Positions 16,861-25,333 of a stretch of 64,000 nucleotides of DNA are shown here, in pieces; the first letter of the stretch is position 1, and every line of letters starts with the position of its first letter. The translations under genes and the position numbers were made by a program. This DNA is from Salinicola lusitanus (GTDB lineage: Bacteria; Pseudomonadota; Gammaproteobacteria; Pseudomonadales; Halomonadaceae): assembly GCF_003206045.1 (NCBI RefSeq), contig NZ_PZJM01000004.1, forward strand, positions 62,001-126,000, given 5' to 3'. Below the pieces are notes generated by a model that was given only the letters and a program-made list of their open reading frames with translations, was not told the DNA's origin and made no database searches.

Positions 16861-19175
16861 GCTATCGGATCGCCGTTCGGGCGCTGTGCGAGTTCGCGGC
16901 CAAGCGAGGCGACCTCGATCTGCGCTTCACGCCGTCGCCTTCGGCACAGGAGGGGATCGCCGGCCATCAGCTCGTCGCGGAGCGCCGCGGGGAGCGTTAC
17001 GAGCGCGAGATTGCCTTGGCCGGCAGCTATCATCACCTCGAGGTGCGCGGGCGTGCCGATGGCTACGATCCCGACGCCAACCGGCTGGAGGAGATCAAGA
17101 CCCATCGCGGTGACCTCGCCCGTCAGCCGGCCAATCAGCGCGCGCTGCACTGGGCCCAGGCCAAGACCTATGGACACCTGCTGTGTGCCGAGCGCGGGCT
17201 GGATCAACTCACGGTGACGCTGGTCTATTTCGACATCGTCAGCCAGCGCGAGACGGCCCTGAGCGAACCATGCTCCGCCGGGGCCCTGCGGGCCGAGTTC
17301 GAGACCCACTGCCAGGCTTTCCTGGCCTGGGCGCAGCAGGAGCTGGCGCACCGCCGCCGCCGGGACGACGCCCTGAGGTCGCTCCGCTTTCCTCATGCCG
17401 GTTTCCGCCAGGGCCAGCGGCCGTTGGCCGAATCCGTCTACAAGGCCATTCATACCGGCCGCTGGCTGATGCTGCAGGCGCCCACCGGCATCGGCAAGAC
17501 CCTGGGGACACTGTTCCCGCTGCTCAAGGCGATGCCCGGCGAGCCGTTGGACAAGGTCTTCTTCCTGACGGCGCGCAATACCGGGCAGCGACTCGCCCTC
17601 GAGGCATTGCAAACGCTGGGCGCGGACCACCGTCGCCACGGCGCAGCCGGGCCGAGTGTCGCCGCGGCCGCCGAGAGCGGGGCGCTGCACCTGCGGGTGC
17701 TGACGCTGACGTCTCGTGACAAGAGTTGTGAGCATCCCGACAAGGCCTGTCACGGCGACGCCTGCCCGCTGGCCGCCGGTTTCTACGATCGCCTGCCCGC
17801 GGCCCGCGCAGCGGCGGTCGAGCGCGGCTGGCTCGATCGTGCCGGGCTGCGGGATACCGCGCTCGCCCACGACATCTGCCCCTATTACCTCGGTCAGGAG
17901 ATGGCGCGCTGGGCCGATGTCGTGGTCGGCGACGTCAACTACTGGTTCGATTTCCACGCCATGCTCTATGCCCTGAGCCAGCAGCAGCAGTGGCGGGTGG
18001 GCGTGCTCGTCGACGAGGCCCACAATCTGGTCGCGCGCGGGCGCGGCATGTACAGCGCGACGCTGGATCACGGCGCCTTCAGGCGCCTGAAGCCGACGTT
18101 GCCGGCGCCGCTCAAGCGGCCGTTCTCGCGGGTGGCCACCATCTGGCAGGCGCTGGCGGACGAGAGCGACGCCGACTACCGGGTGATCGAGACGCTACCC
18201 GGCAAGCTGATCGGGGCGCTGCAGCAAGCGGTGTCGCAGGTCGTCGAGTATCAGAGCGAGCAGCCGATCGCGCTCGACAGCGAGCTGCAGCGATTCGCCT
18301 TCGATGCCCAGCATTTCTGCCGGGTCGCCGATGTCTTCGGCGCGCATTCGATCTGCGACGTGACCCGTCAGGCGCCCCGTGGGCGCCAGCGACGCGCAAG
18401 GGCGGAGGTGACGTTACGCAATGTGGTGCCGGCACCGTTTTTGGCGCCGCGATTCGCCGCGGCCCATGGCGGTACCCTGTTCTCCGCCACGCTGGCGCCG
18501 GAAGCCTACTATCGCGATCTGCTCGGCGTGGCACCGGATGCTCCGTGGCTATCGCTGGGTTCGCCGTTTCACGACTCCCAGCTCGAGGTGCAGATCGCCG
18601 CCCGCCTATCGACCCGTTACGCTGACCGGGAGTCATCCCTGACCCCGCTGGCGGACCGTATCGCCGCCCAGTTCCGTCAACGACGCGGCAACTACCTGGC
18701 ATTCTTCTCGAGCTTCGCCTATCTCGAGCGGGTCGCCGATCGCGTGGCGGAGCGCCATCCCGACTTGCCGCTGTGGCGGCAGGCCGCGCGGATGGATGAC
18801 GCCGATCGCGAGGCGTTTCTGGCACGTTTCGAGAGCGGCGGAGTGGGGGTGGGGTTCGCGGTGCTCGGCGGGATCTTCGGCGAGGGCATCGATCTACCCG
18901 GCGATCGCCTGATCGGCGCCTTCGTCGCGACCCTGGGACTGCCCCAGGTCAACCCGGTCAACGAGCAGATGAGAGCGCGCCTGCAGGCACTCTACGGTCG
19001 TGGCTACGACTACGCCTACTTCTTCCCCGGCATGCAGAAGGTGGTGCAGGCCGCCGGACGCGTGATTCGCTCGCCCCAGGACGAGGGCGTGATCCACCTC
19101 CTGGACGACCGCTTCGCCCGGCGCGAGGCCCGAGCCCTGCTGCCGGACTGGTGGCCGCCGGCCAGCCTCGGCTAG
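16857..19175 (+). CDS. PD-(D/E)XK nuclease fused to XPD/DinG-type Fe-S DNA helicase
   Basis: 772-residue fusion. The N-terminal ~200 residues look like a Cas4/RecB-type nuclease (EREI, then RGRADGYDP with Asp about 68 and LEEIKTH with Glu/Lys about 78-80). It lacks the Cys cluster of Cas4. The helicase follows: Walker A APTGIGKTLG (about 208), an Fe-S insertion with four Cys (about 291, 297, 302, 340; CEHPDKAC, DACPLA, ICPYY), DEAH (about 385), and motif VI QAAGRVIRSPQDEG. The TTG at 16857 overlapping the nuclease stop (TTGA) is chosen because the frame upstream of it is only overlap with VRR-NUC. It converges with the Rid gene, sharing 4 bp. Confidence 0.88.
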   Translation: MSYRIAVRALCEFAAKRGDLDLRFTPSPSAQEGIAGHQLVAERRGERYEREIALAGSYHHLEVRGRADGYDPDANRLEEIKTHRGDLARQPANQRALHWAQAKTYGHLLCAERGLDQLTVTLVYFDIVSQRETALSEPCSAGALRAEFETHCQAFLAWAQQELAHRRRRDDALRSLRFPHAGFRQGQRPLAESVYKAIHTGRWLMLQAPTGIGKTLGTLFPLLKAMPGEPLDKVFFLTARNTGQRLALEALQTLGADHRRHGAAGPSVAAAAESGALHLRVLTLTSRDKSCEHPDKACHGDACPLAAGFYDRLPAARAAAVERGWLDRAGLRDTALAHDICPYYLGQEMARWADVVVGDVNYWFDFHAMLYALSQQQQWRVGVLVDEAHNLVARGRGMYSATLDHGAFRRLKPTLPAPLKRPFSRVATIWQALADESDADYRVIETLPGKLIGALQQAVSQVVEYQSEQPIALDSELQRFAFDAQHFCRVADVFGAHSICDVTRQAPRGRQRRARAEVTLRNVVPAPFLAPRFAAAHGGTLFSATLAPEAYYRDLLGVAPDAPWLSLGSPFHDSQLEVQIAARLSTRYADRESSLTPLADRIAAQFRQRRGNYLAFFSSFAYLERVADRVAERHPDLPLWRQAARMDDADREAFLARFESGGVGVGFAVLGGIFGEGIDLPGDRLIGAFVATLGLPQVNPVNEQMRARLQALYGRGYDYAYFFPGMQKVVQAAGRVIRSPQDEGVIHLLDDRFARREARALLPDWWPPASLG

Positions 19176-19606
19176 TCGCCGAGTCGGGCGGACTGCACGG
19201 CGGTACACTTGATTTCGACCAGTAGCCCGGGCTGAGCGAGATCGGCGACCCCGATGACCGTCCAGGCGCAGGTGCCCCGGGGGAATGCCGCGTCTTTCAC
19301 TTTTCGGAACACTTCCATGTGGCGATGCAGGTCCACGTGGTAGGTCGTCATGTCGACGATGTCGTCGAACGTACAGCCGCCGGCGGCGAGGACACTGCGT
19401 AGATTCTCCCAGCACGCCTGGAACTGGGCTTCAGGGTCCGAGATAACCTCCAGCGCCGGCGTTCGTCCGACTTGGCCGGCGCAGTAGAGGGTGCGACCGA
19501 CGCGTATGGCCGGCGCGTAGCCCGCCCGCTCTGCCAATCGCTCCATGCCCGGCGGGATGATGATCTCCCGGTCGGCGGTCGATTCGACTTCAGGCATCTC
19601 GGTCAT
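19172..19606 (-). CDS. Rid-family (YjgF/YER057c/UK114) protein lacking the RidA arginine
   Basis: 144-residue member of the Rid superfamily (trimeric chorismate-mutase-like fold): IRVGRTLYCAGQVG, FQACWENLRSVLAAGGCTFDDIVDMTTYHVD and VEIKCTAV are typical. RidA enzymes carry an Arg in FPARSC-like context that is needed for imine hydrolysis; here the segment reads FPRGTCAW, leaving Gly at the aligned position. It is therefore better called a Rid relative (Rid4-7 type) than RidA. Its first codons overlap the 3' end of dhaK by 17 bp, implying cotranscription. Confidence 0.85.
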   Translation of the reverse strand: MTEMPEVESTADREIIIPPGMERLAERAGYAPAIRVGRTLYCAGQVGRTPALEVISDPEAQFQACWENLRSVLAAGGCTFDDIVDMTTYHVDLHRHMEVFRKVKDAAFPRGTCAWTVIGVADLAQPGLLVEIKCTAVQSARLGD

Positions 19607-21248
19607 GGGTCAACGCCTCGAACACTCTTGCCACGGCTTCGGCGCCGGGGTCGACGATGCCCCTGAGCGCGCTTTCCGGCACATAGGCGGAGCGACCGGC
19701 GTTGGCGCGAACGAGCTGGGCGGTAGCCTGGGCGCCATCGCGAGCGGCCTGCGCTGCCTGGGACAGCGTCTCCCCCCGCTGCAGCGATTCGATGGCGGGC
19801 ACCAGGGCGTCGAGCATGGTGCGATCGCCGGGCCTGGCGCCGCCGTAGGCCTGCATCTTCTCGACACCGGCGGCCAGTGCCTCCTGCAGATCGCCGCGCT
19901 GGTCCAGCGAAGCCGCCGCTGCAGTGAACAGGATCGACAGCAGGACGCCGCTGGAACCACCCATGTCGCGGGAAAGGAGCTGGCCGATGCCGGCGAACAT
20001 CAATGGCAGGGCTTCGGTGTTGAGCCGCCGGGCCGATAACGCCTTGGCGATCGACTCGGCGCCGCTCTCCATGCTGGCGCCGGCGTCGCCGTCGCCGCTC
20101 TTGGCATCCAGCGCATCGAGTTCCGCGCGTGATTGGCGCAGGGTCGCGATGACTCGCTCCAGAAGGGCGGAAGTGGCGGGATCCTGCGGGGCATCGTCGG
20201 CCAACGCCTCATGATCCTGTCGGGTATCCGGCGAAAAGCGGGCGGGAAGCCGGGCGGCGTGCAGCCCTGGCCAGGCCGGCGCCGTCGTCGGAGCCGTCAG
20301 TGCCTCCACCACCTCGTCGTCGGCCGGCAGCAGCGTGAGCGAGAAGCCGTGCATGTCCAGCGAGGTCATCAGCGGTGCCGGGCCGATCAGATGGGCTATC
20401 TGATCGACGCCCAGTTGGTTGAACAGGCTGGCAGCGAGCACCCCCATCTCCTGGGTGGAGCAGCTCCCCAGGTCGTTGAGCATCGCGATCCAGGGGCCGG
20501 ACAACTGGCGCTCGGACAGTGCGTCGCGCAGCGGCTCGAGTACCAGTTGCATCGCCTCGTCGGCGCTGTGCGGGTCGACCTCCCGCGTGCCGGTCTCGTT
20601 GTGAATGCCCAGGCCCAGCTCCGGCGAGCGTTCGGCCGCCGCCTGGCCCGGCTGGGCCGCGGCGCTGAGTGCCATGCCCAGCGACCCCATGCGCTGGCAC
20701 AGCGCTTCGGCCCGTTCGCGGATCACGTCCAGCGGCAGTTCCCGGCTCGCCAGATGACCGCTCAGCTTGTGCACCAGCACGGTACCGGCGATGCCTCGAG
20801 GCTGGGGGGCGTCCTCGATGGCGACATCGTCGGCGACGATGACCATGGCGACGTCCAGCCCTTCGCCCCGGGCCCGCTCGGCGGCGAGACCGAAGTTGAG
20901 GCGGTCGCCGGTGTAGTTCTTGACCACCAGCAGGCAGCCGGCCGCGCCGCAAACTTCGCGAATGGCCGCGAGTACCGCTTCGACGCTGGGCGAGGCGAAC
21001 AGGCTGCCGGAGATCGCGCCGGTCAACATACCTTCGCCGATATAACCGGCGTGTGCCGGCTCGTGACCGGCACCACCGCCGGACAGTATCGCCACCTGGC
21101 GTCGGCCCTGATCCGCCTTGTCCCAATCGTGCCGAATCAGGATCCGCAGGCCGCTTTCCGGCTCGGCGACCCGCACTGGGGCGGTCGCCGCCACCGCCCT
21201 TAGAATCTCGTCGACGACGTCGCCCGGGGCGTTATAGAAACGATCCAT
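19590..21248 (-). CDS. Single-chain ATP-dependent dihydroxyacetone kinase (DhaK-DhaL fusion)
   Basis: 552-residue kinase phosphorylating dihydroxyacetone or a related triose/tetrose. The DAK1 (DhaK) domain covers about residues 1-330: SGGGAGHEPAHAGYIGEGML binds substrate and GLGIHNETG holds the His that forms the hemiaminal. A linker leads to DAK2 (DhaL; about 350-552) with LDAKSGDGDAGASM binding Mg-ATP and DMGGSSGVL. The fusion means ATP, not PTS phosphate, is the donor. It starts with MDRFYNAPGDVVDE and its 3' end overlaps the Rid gene. Confidence 0.93.
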   Translation of the reverse strand: MDRFYNAPGDVVDEILRAVAATAPVRVAEPESGLRILIRHDWDKADQGRRQVAILSGGGAGHEPAHAGYIGEGMLTGAISGSLFASPSVEAVLAAIREVCGAAGCLLVVKNYTGDRLNFGLAAERARGEGLDVAMVIVADDVAIEDAPQPRGIAGTVLVHKLSGHLASRELPLDVIRERAEALCQRMGSLGMALSAAAQPGQAAAERSPELGLGIHNETGTREVDPHSADEAMQLVLEPLRDALSERQLSGPWIAMLNDLGSCSTQEMGVLAASLFNQLGVDQIAHLIGPAPLMTSLDMHGFSLTLLPADDEVVEALTAPTTAPAWPGLHAARLPARFSPDTRQDHEALADDAPQDPATSALLERVIATLRQSRAELDALDAKSGDGDAGASMESGAESIAKALSARRLNTEALPLMFAGIGQLLSRDMGGSSGVLLSILFTAAAASLDQRGDLQEALAAGVEKMQAYGGARPGDRTMLDALVPAIESLQRGETLSQAAQAARDGAQATAQLVRANAGRSAYVPESALRGIVDPGAEAVARVFEALTHDRDA

Positions 21249-21282
21249 GATCTCTCTCCGCTGACGTTTCGGGGTCGATGCC

Positions 21283-22581
21283 TCAGTGCAATTTCATCTT
21301 CGGCCTGATGTAGCGGTTGAGGCCATCGACGATGACCGTCATGCCCGTCTTGAAGATGCCGTGAATCGCCATCTGGTGCATCCGGTAGAGGGAAGCGTAG
21401 AACAGTTTGGCCAGCCGGCCCTCGATGAACAGGCTGCGCGCCGAGGCGCCACGCATCAGGCTGCCGACCGCCTCGAAGTGGGCCAGCGAGATCAGCGAGC
21501 CGCGATCGCGGTAGACGAACGGCTTGAGCGGCTTGCCATCCATGGCGGCACGCAGATTGTGGTAGCAGTGGGTCGCCTGCTGGTGGGCGGCCTGGGCCCG
21601 GGGTGGCACGCGCTTGTCGCCGGGCTGCGGGCAGGAGGCGCAGTCACCGAAGGCGAAGATGCGCTCGTCGTCGAGGCTCTGCAAGGTCTCGTGGACCTTG
21701 ACCTGGTGGTTGCGCTCGGTGGCGAGCCCCAGCTGCGACAGGAATTCCGGCGCGCGAATGCCGGCGGCCCAGACGCTGAGGTCCGTCTCCAGCGGCTCGC
21801 CGTCGGCGGTAATGAAACCGTGGGCGTTGGCCTCGGTGACCCGGGTATCGACATGGATCTTGACCCCGAGTCGCTCGAGCTCACCGTGAACCGCACGGCT
21901 GATCCGCTCCGGCAGGGCCGGCAGGATGCGCGGTGCCGCTTCGATCAGGTGGACCTCGAGCTTGCCGCTGTCGAGCGCCGTGAACCCGTAGCTGTGCAGC
22001 ATCCGGGAGGCGCCGAAGAGTTCGGCGGCCAGCTCGACGCCGGTGGCGCCCGCGCCGACCAGACCGACGGTCAGCTTGGGGTGTGTCCGGCGCTCCGGAT
22101 CGCTGTAGCGCAGGAAGGTATTGAGCATGCTGCGGCGAAAACTCTCCGCCTGCTGCGGGCTGTCGATGAAGTGGCAGTGCTTGGCCACACCGGGGGTGCC
22201 GAAATCGTTGGAGACGCTGCCGACGGACAGCACCAGGTAGTCGTACTCGAGCTCGCGGGCCGGCAGCACGACGGCGTCGTCCTGGTCGTGGATCGGCTCC
22301 AGCGTGAGGGTGCGGTTGTCACGATCGATGGCGCTCAGCGTACCCCGCTGGAAGCGGTAGCCGTGACTCTTGGAGTGGCCCTGGTAGGAGACCTCGTCGA
22401 GCCCGGAGTCGAGGGTGCCGGTGGCGATCTCGTGCAGCAGCGGCTTCCAGATGTGAGTGGGGTTGCGGTCGACGAGGACGATGTCGGCGCGCTGGGACTT
22501 GCCGAGCTTGCGACCCAGGCGGGTTGCCAGCTCGAGTCCGCCCGCGCCGCCACCGACCACGACAATGCGTGGTGTGGTCAT
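21283..22581 (-). CDS. ndh: Type II NADH dehydrogenase (NAD(P)/FAD-dependent oxidoreductase)
   Basis: 432-residue flavoprotein of the NDH-2 type, oxidising NADH and reducing quinone without proton pumping, on the inner face of the membrane. It has two dinucleotide folds: VVVGGGAGGLELATRLG for FAD and VGLVGAGATGVELAAEL for NADH. FAFGDCASCPQPGD is the second FAD motif, and the C-terminus is amphipathic/basic (GMTVIVDGLNRYIRPKMKLH). The ATG at 22581 follows GGAG; an in-frame extension to 22698 lacks these features and is rejected. Probably monocistronic. Confidence 0.9.
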   Translation of the reverse strand: MTTPRIVVVGGGAGGLELATRLGRKLGKSQRADIVLVDRNPTHIWKPLLHEIATGTLDSGLDEVSYQGHSKSHGYRFQRGTLSAIDRDNRTLTLEPIHDQDDAVVLPARELEYDYLVLSVGSVSNDFGTPGVAKHCHFIDSPQQAESFRRSMLNTFLRYSDPERRTHPKLTVGLVGAGATGVELAAELFGASRMLHSYGFTALDSGKLEVHLIEAAPRILPALPERISRAVHGELERLGVKIHVDTRVTEANAHGFITADGEPLETDLSVWAAGIRAPEFLSQLGLATERNHQVKVHETLQSLDDERIFAFGDCASCPQPGDKRVPPRAQAAHQQATHCYHNLRAAMDGKPLKPFVYRDRGSLISLAHFEAVGSLMRGASARSLFIEGRLAKLFYASLYRMHQMAIHGIFKTGMTVIVDGLNRYIRPKMKLH

Positions 22582-22900
22582 GGGAAAACTCCAATCGAGA
22601 AATCGGAAAAATGAGAAGGGTACAGCCGGGGAAACCGGGATCGTCGGGTCGGGCGTTTCGAGGGGGCTCGGAGAGGATGGCTGGTGAAAGGCAGGCACAC
22701 CGAGAGCCGAGTGATGACGACATCGGATTGCGAGACTGCACGTTCACGGAAATGAGCACCCGTCGATGCGACGAAAGATGTGCCCGAGGATACGCCGATC
22801 GTCGACACTTGGCATCCGTGGGTTGCGTAAACTTACGCCATTTTGGGTAAGCTGCTACGCGATGTGTCACCTCTCCACCCGTTCACTCGAGGATTCCGTC
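22582..22900. promoter_or_regulatory. Divergent ndh/gph intergenic region
   Basis: A 319-bp interval with no convincing gene. A perfect 14-bp palindrome, GCGTAAACTTACGC, lies at 22825-22838, about 60 bp before the gph ATG, and may be an operator. The remainder shows nothing I can name. Confidence 0.4.
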
Positions 22901-23566
22901 ATGCACCCATCGCTTCAGGACATCCGATTGGTCGCCTTCGATCTCGATGGCACCTTGATCGACTCCGTGCCCGATCTGGCGGCGGCGGTGGACACGATGC
23001 TGAGCGAGCAGCGCCTGGTGCCGGTGGGCGAGGCCAAGGTGCGCGACTGGGTGGGCAACGGCTCGTACAAGCTGGTCGAGCGGGCGCTGGCCAGCGTGCT
23101 GGGCGAGGAGCCGGACGCGGACCGGGTAGCGGCTAGCCATGATGGCTTCCTGCGGGCGTATCACGCCGCGCCCTGCGAGCGCACCCGGGTGTATCCCGGT
23201 GTCCGCGAGGCCCTCGAATCCCTCGAGGCGAAGGGAATCATCGTCACGCTGGTCACCAACAAGCCCGCGGCGTTCATCGACCCGATTCTCGACGCGCTTG
23301 AGCTGCGTCGCTATTTTCGCCTGACGCTGGGCGGGGATTCGCTGGCGGAGAAGAAACCCCATCCCGCGCCACTGCTCCATCTGGCGGCGCAGTTCGGCGT
23401 CGCCCCCGCGCAGTGCCTGATGGTGGGGGATTCGCGTCACGACGTGGAAGCGGGAAGGCGGGCCGGCTTCCGCACGCTGGCGGTGCCGTATGGCTACAAC
23501 CATGGCGAGCCAGTGGCCTCGAGCCACCCGGATGGCGTGGTTGAATCGCTGGGGGAACTCGTTTAG
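22901..23566 (+). CDS. gph: Phosphoglycolate phosphatase (HAD superfamily)
   Basis: 221-residue HAD hydrolase that removes 2-phosphoglycolate formed in DNA 3'-end repair. Motif I VAFDLDGTLIDSVPDLAAAV holds both Asp residues, motif II is VTLVTNKP, motif III Lys lies in AEKKPHPAP, and motif IV is MVGDSRHDVEAGRRAG. The start at 22901 is set by homology (MHPSLQDIRLVAFDLDGT) with a GAGG upstream; the longer frame from 22766 is rejected. A terminator separates it from the trpE leader. Confidence 0.92.
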   Translation: MHPSLQDIRLVAFDLDGTLIDSVPDLAAAVDTMLSEQRLVPVGEAKVRDWVGNGSYKLVERALASVLGEEPDADRVAASHDGFLRAYHAAPCERTRVYPGVREALESLEAKGIIVTLVTNKPAAFIDPILDALELRRYFRLTLGGDSLAEKKPHPAPLLHLAAQFGVAPAQCLMVGDSRHDVEAGRRAGFRTLAVPYGYNHGEPVASSHPDGVVESLGELV

Positions 23567-23575
23567 GGTTTCCTG

Positions 23576-23607
23576 AACGGCGCCATGGCGGTTGTGGCGC
23601 CGTTCTT
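23576..23607 (+). terminator. Terminator after gph
   Basis: 10-bp perfect stem (arms 23576-23585 and 23595-23604), 9-nt loop, short CTT tail. It isolates trpE transcription from gph. Confidence 0.65.
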
Positions 23608-23651
23608 GCGCAGCTCCCGACCTTTCCGTTTTCCCTCGACCGAGCTTTGAC

Positions 23652-23723
23652 ATGCGACCGGATATCCAACGTCTTTCCAGCCCCAGCGTGTTGATACGCC
23701 ACGTGACGCGTTGGCGATGGTGA
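23652..23723 (+). CDS. Candidate trp leader peptide (TrpL-like)
   Basis: A 23-codon open frame ending VTRWRW-stop, 59 bp upstream of trpE. Two Trp codons flank one Arg codon at the very end, as expected for a ribosome-sensing leader peptide. The Shine-Dalgarno is weak (GAG eight bases upstream). I find no clear intrinsic terminator between its stop and trpE. However, TCCAGC inside the leader (23676-23681) can pair with GCTGGA (23767-23772) over the trpE ribosome site, suggesting translational control instead. Seen: the frame and Trp codons; inferred: its function. Confidence 0.45.
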   Translation: MRPDIQRLSSPSVLIRHVTRWRW

Positions 23724-23782
23724 TCGTCAGTCGAACCGTTTCGTTTGCCGATTGCTGATTCTCACTGCTGGAGCCCGGTCCC

Positions 23783-25282
23783 ATGATGACCCCCGATCGC
23801 TTTGCCGAGCTGGCGCAAGCCGGCTACAACCGTATTCCGGTCACCCGCGAGGTGCTGGCCGACCTGGATACGCCGCTGTCGACCTATCTCAAGCTGGCCG
23901 ATGCGCCCTGGACCTTCCTGCTCGAATCGGTGCAGGGAGGGGAGAAGTGGGGGCGCTACTCGATCATCGGGTTGCCGAGTCGGGAGCGTATCGAGGTGCG
24001 GGGCCTGACCGTCCGGCACATCGTCGATGGCGAACAGGTCGGCGCCAGTCAGGTCGAGGACCCGCTGGCCTGGATCGAGCGGTTCCAGGCCAAGTTCAAG
24101 GTGCCTGACCTGGACGACCAGCCACGATTCGACGGCGGCTTGGTGGGTTACTTCGGCTACGACACCATTCGCTATATCGAACCGAAACTGCGTACTGCGC
24201 TCGCTGCCGAGAAGCCCGATCCCATCGGCGTGCCGGACATCCTGCTGATGGTGTGCGACGACCTGGTGGTCTTCGACAATCTCTCCGGCCGGCTCCAGTT
24301 GTGGACTCATGCCGACCCGGAGTCGCCCCACGCCTATGCCGACGCGGTCGAGCGACTCGAGACCCTGGAGTTGAAGCTGCGCAGCGCGACCTTCAACACC
24401 TTGAGTCCGGGTACCGGCCGTGCGGACGTCGCCGAGGACGACTTCCACGCCAGCTTCAGCGAGCAGGGCTACAAGGACGCGGTGGCGACCATCAAGGAGT
24501 ACGTGCTGGCCGGCGACGTCATGCAGTGCGTGCCGTCCCAGCGCATGTCGATTCCCTACCAGGCGCCGCCGCTGGATCTCTATCGGGCGCTGCGCAGTCT
24601 CAATCCGTCACCCTACATGTTCTTTCTGAATCTCGATGACCATCACGTGATCGGATCATCGCCCGAGATTCTGACCCGTCTGGAGGGGGGCGAGGTGACC
24701 GTCCGCCCGATCGCCGGCACGCGCCCCCGCGGCGCCACGCCCGAGCAGGACAAGGCGCTGGAGGAAGAGCTGCTGGCCGATCCCAAGGAGATCGCCGAGC
24801 ACCTGATGCTGATCGACCTGGGCCGCAACGATATCGGCCGCATCAGCGAAATCGGCACGGTCGAGCTCACCGACAAGATGGCGATCGAGCGTTATTCCCA
24901 CGTCATGCACATCGTCTCCAACGTCACCGGCAAGCTGCGCGAAGGCATGTCGGCGATGGACGTGCTGCGTGCCACCTTCCCGGCCGGCACGCTCTCCGGC
25001 GCACCCAAGATCCGGGCGATGGAGATCATCGACGAACTGGAGCCGGTCAAGCGTGGCGTCTATTCCGGTGCCGTTGGCTATCTCTCCTGGCACGGCAACA
25101 TGGACATGGCGATCGCGATCCGCACGGCGGTGCTGAAGGATGGCGAGCTGCACGTCCAGGCCGGCGGTGGCATCGTCGCCGATTCCAATCCCGACGACGA
25201 GTGGAACGAGACGCTCAACAAGCGCCGGGCGCTGTTCCGGGCCGTGGCGATGGCCGAGAAAGGGCTCGACAACCTCGAGTGA
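23783..25282 (+). CDS. trpE: Anthranilate synthase component I
   Basis: 499-residue chorismate-using enzyme, first committed step of tryptophan synthesis. The N-terminal domain has [20 protein letters not shown], including the LLES motif of the feedback site for tryptophan. The C-terminal chorismate-binding domain has [58 protein letters not shown] and GAVGYLSW. The glutaminase partner TrpG is not adjacent and must be encoded elsewhere. Starts MMTPDRF with GGAG 9 bp upstream; preceded by the candidate leader peptide. Confidence 0.96.
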   Translation: MMTPDRFAELAQAGYNRIPVTREVLADLDTPLSTYLKLADAPWTFLLESVQGGEKWGRYSIIGLPSRERIEVRGLTVRHIVDGEQVGASQVEDPLAWIERFQAKFKVPDLDDQPRFDGGLVGYFGYDTIRYIEPKLRTALAAEKPDPIGVPDILLMVCDDLVVFDNLSGRLQLWTHADPESPHAYADAVERLETLELKLRSATFNTLSPGTGRADVAEDDFHASFSEQGYKDAVATIKEYVLAGDVMQCVPSQRMSIPYQAPPLDLYRALRSLNPSPYMFFLNLDDHHVIGSSPEILTRLEGGEVTVRPIAGTRPRGATPEQDKALEEELLADPKEIAEHLMLIDLGRNDIGRISEIGTVELTDKMAIERYSHVMHIVSNVTGKLREGMSAMDVLRATFPAGTLSGAPKIRAMEIIDELEPVKRGVYSGAVGYLSWHGNMDMAIAIRTAVLKDGELHVQAGGGIVADSNPDDEWNETLNKRRALFRAVAMAEKGLDNLE

Positions 25283-25333
25283 TGCCATCGGCTGTCATCT
25301 GCGTGTCATGCTTGTCGCTTTACATCGGGAGGC

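Noticed and set aside
23724-23782. Classical transcription attenuator terminator before trpE
   Set aside because: Only 4-bp stems (for example CGAA/TTCG) and no T-tract were found, so intrinsic attenuation is not supported by sequence.
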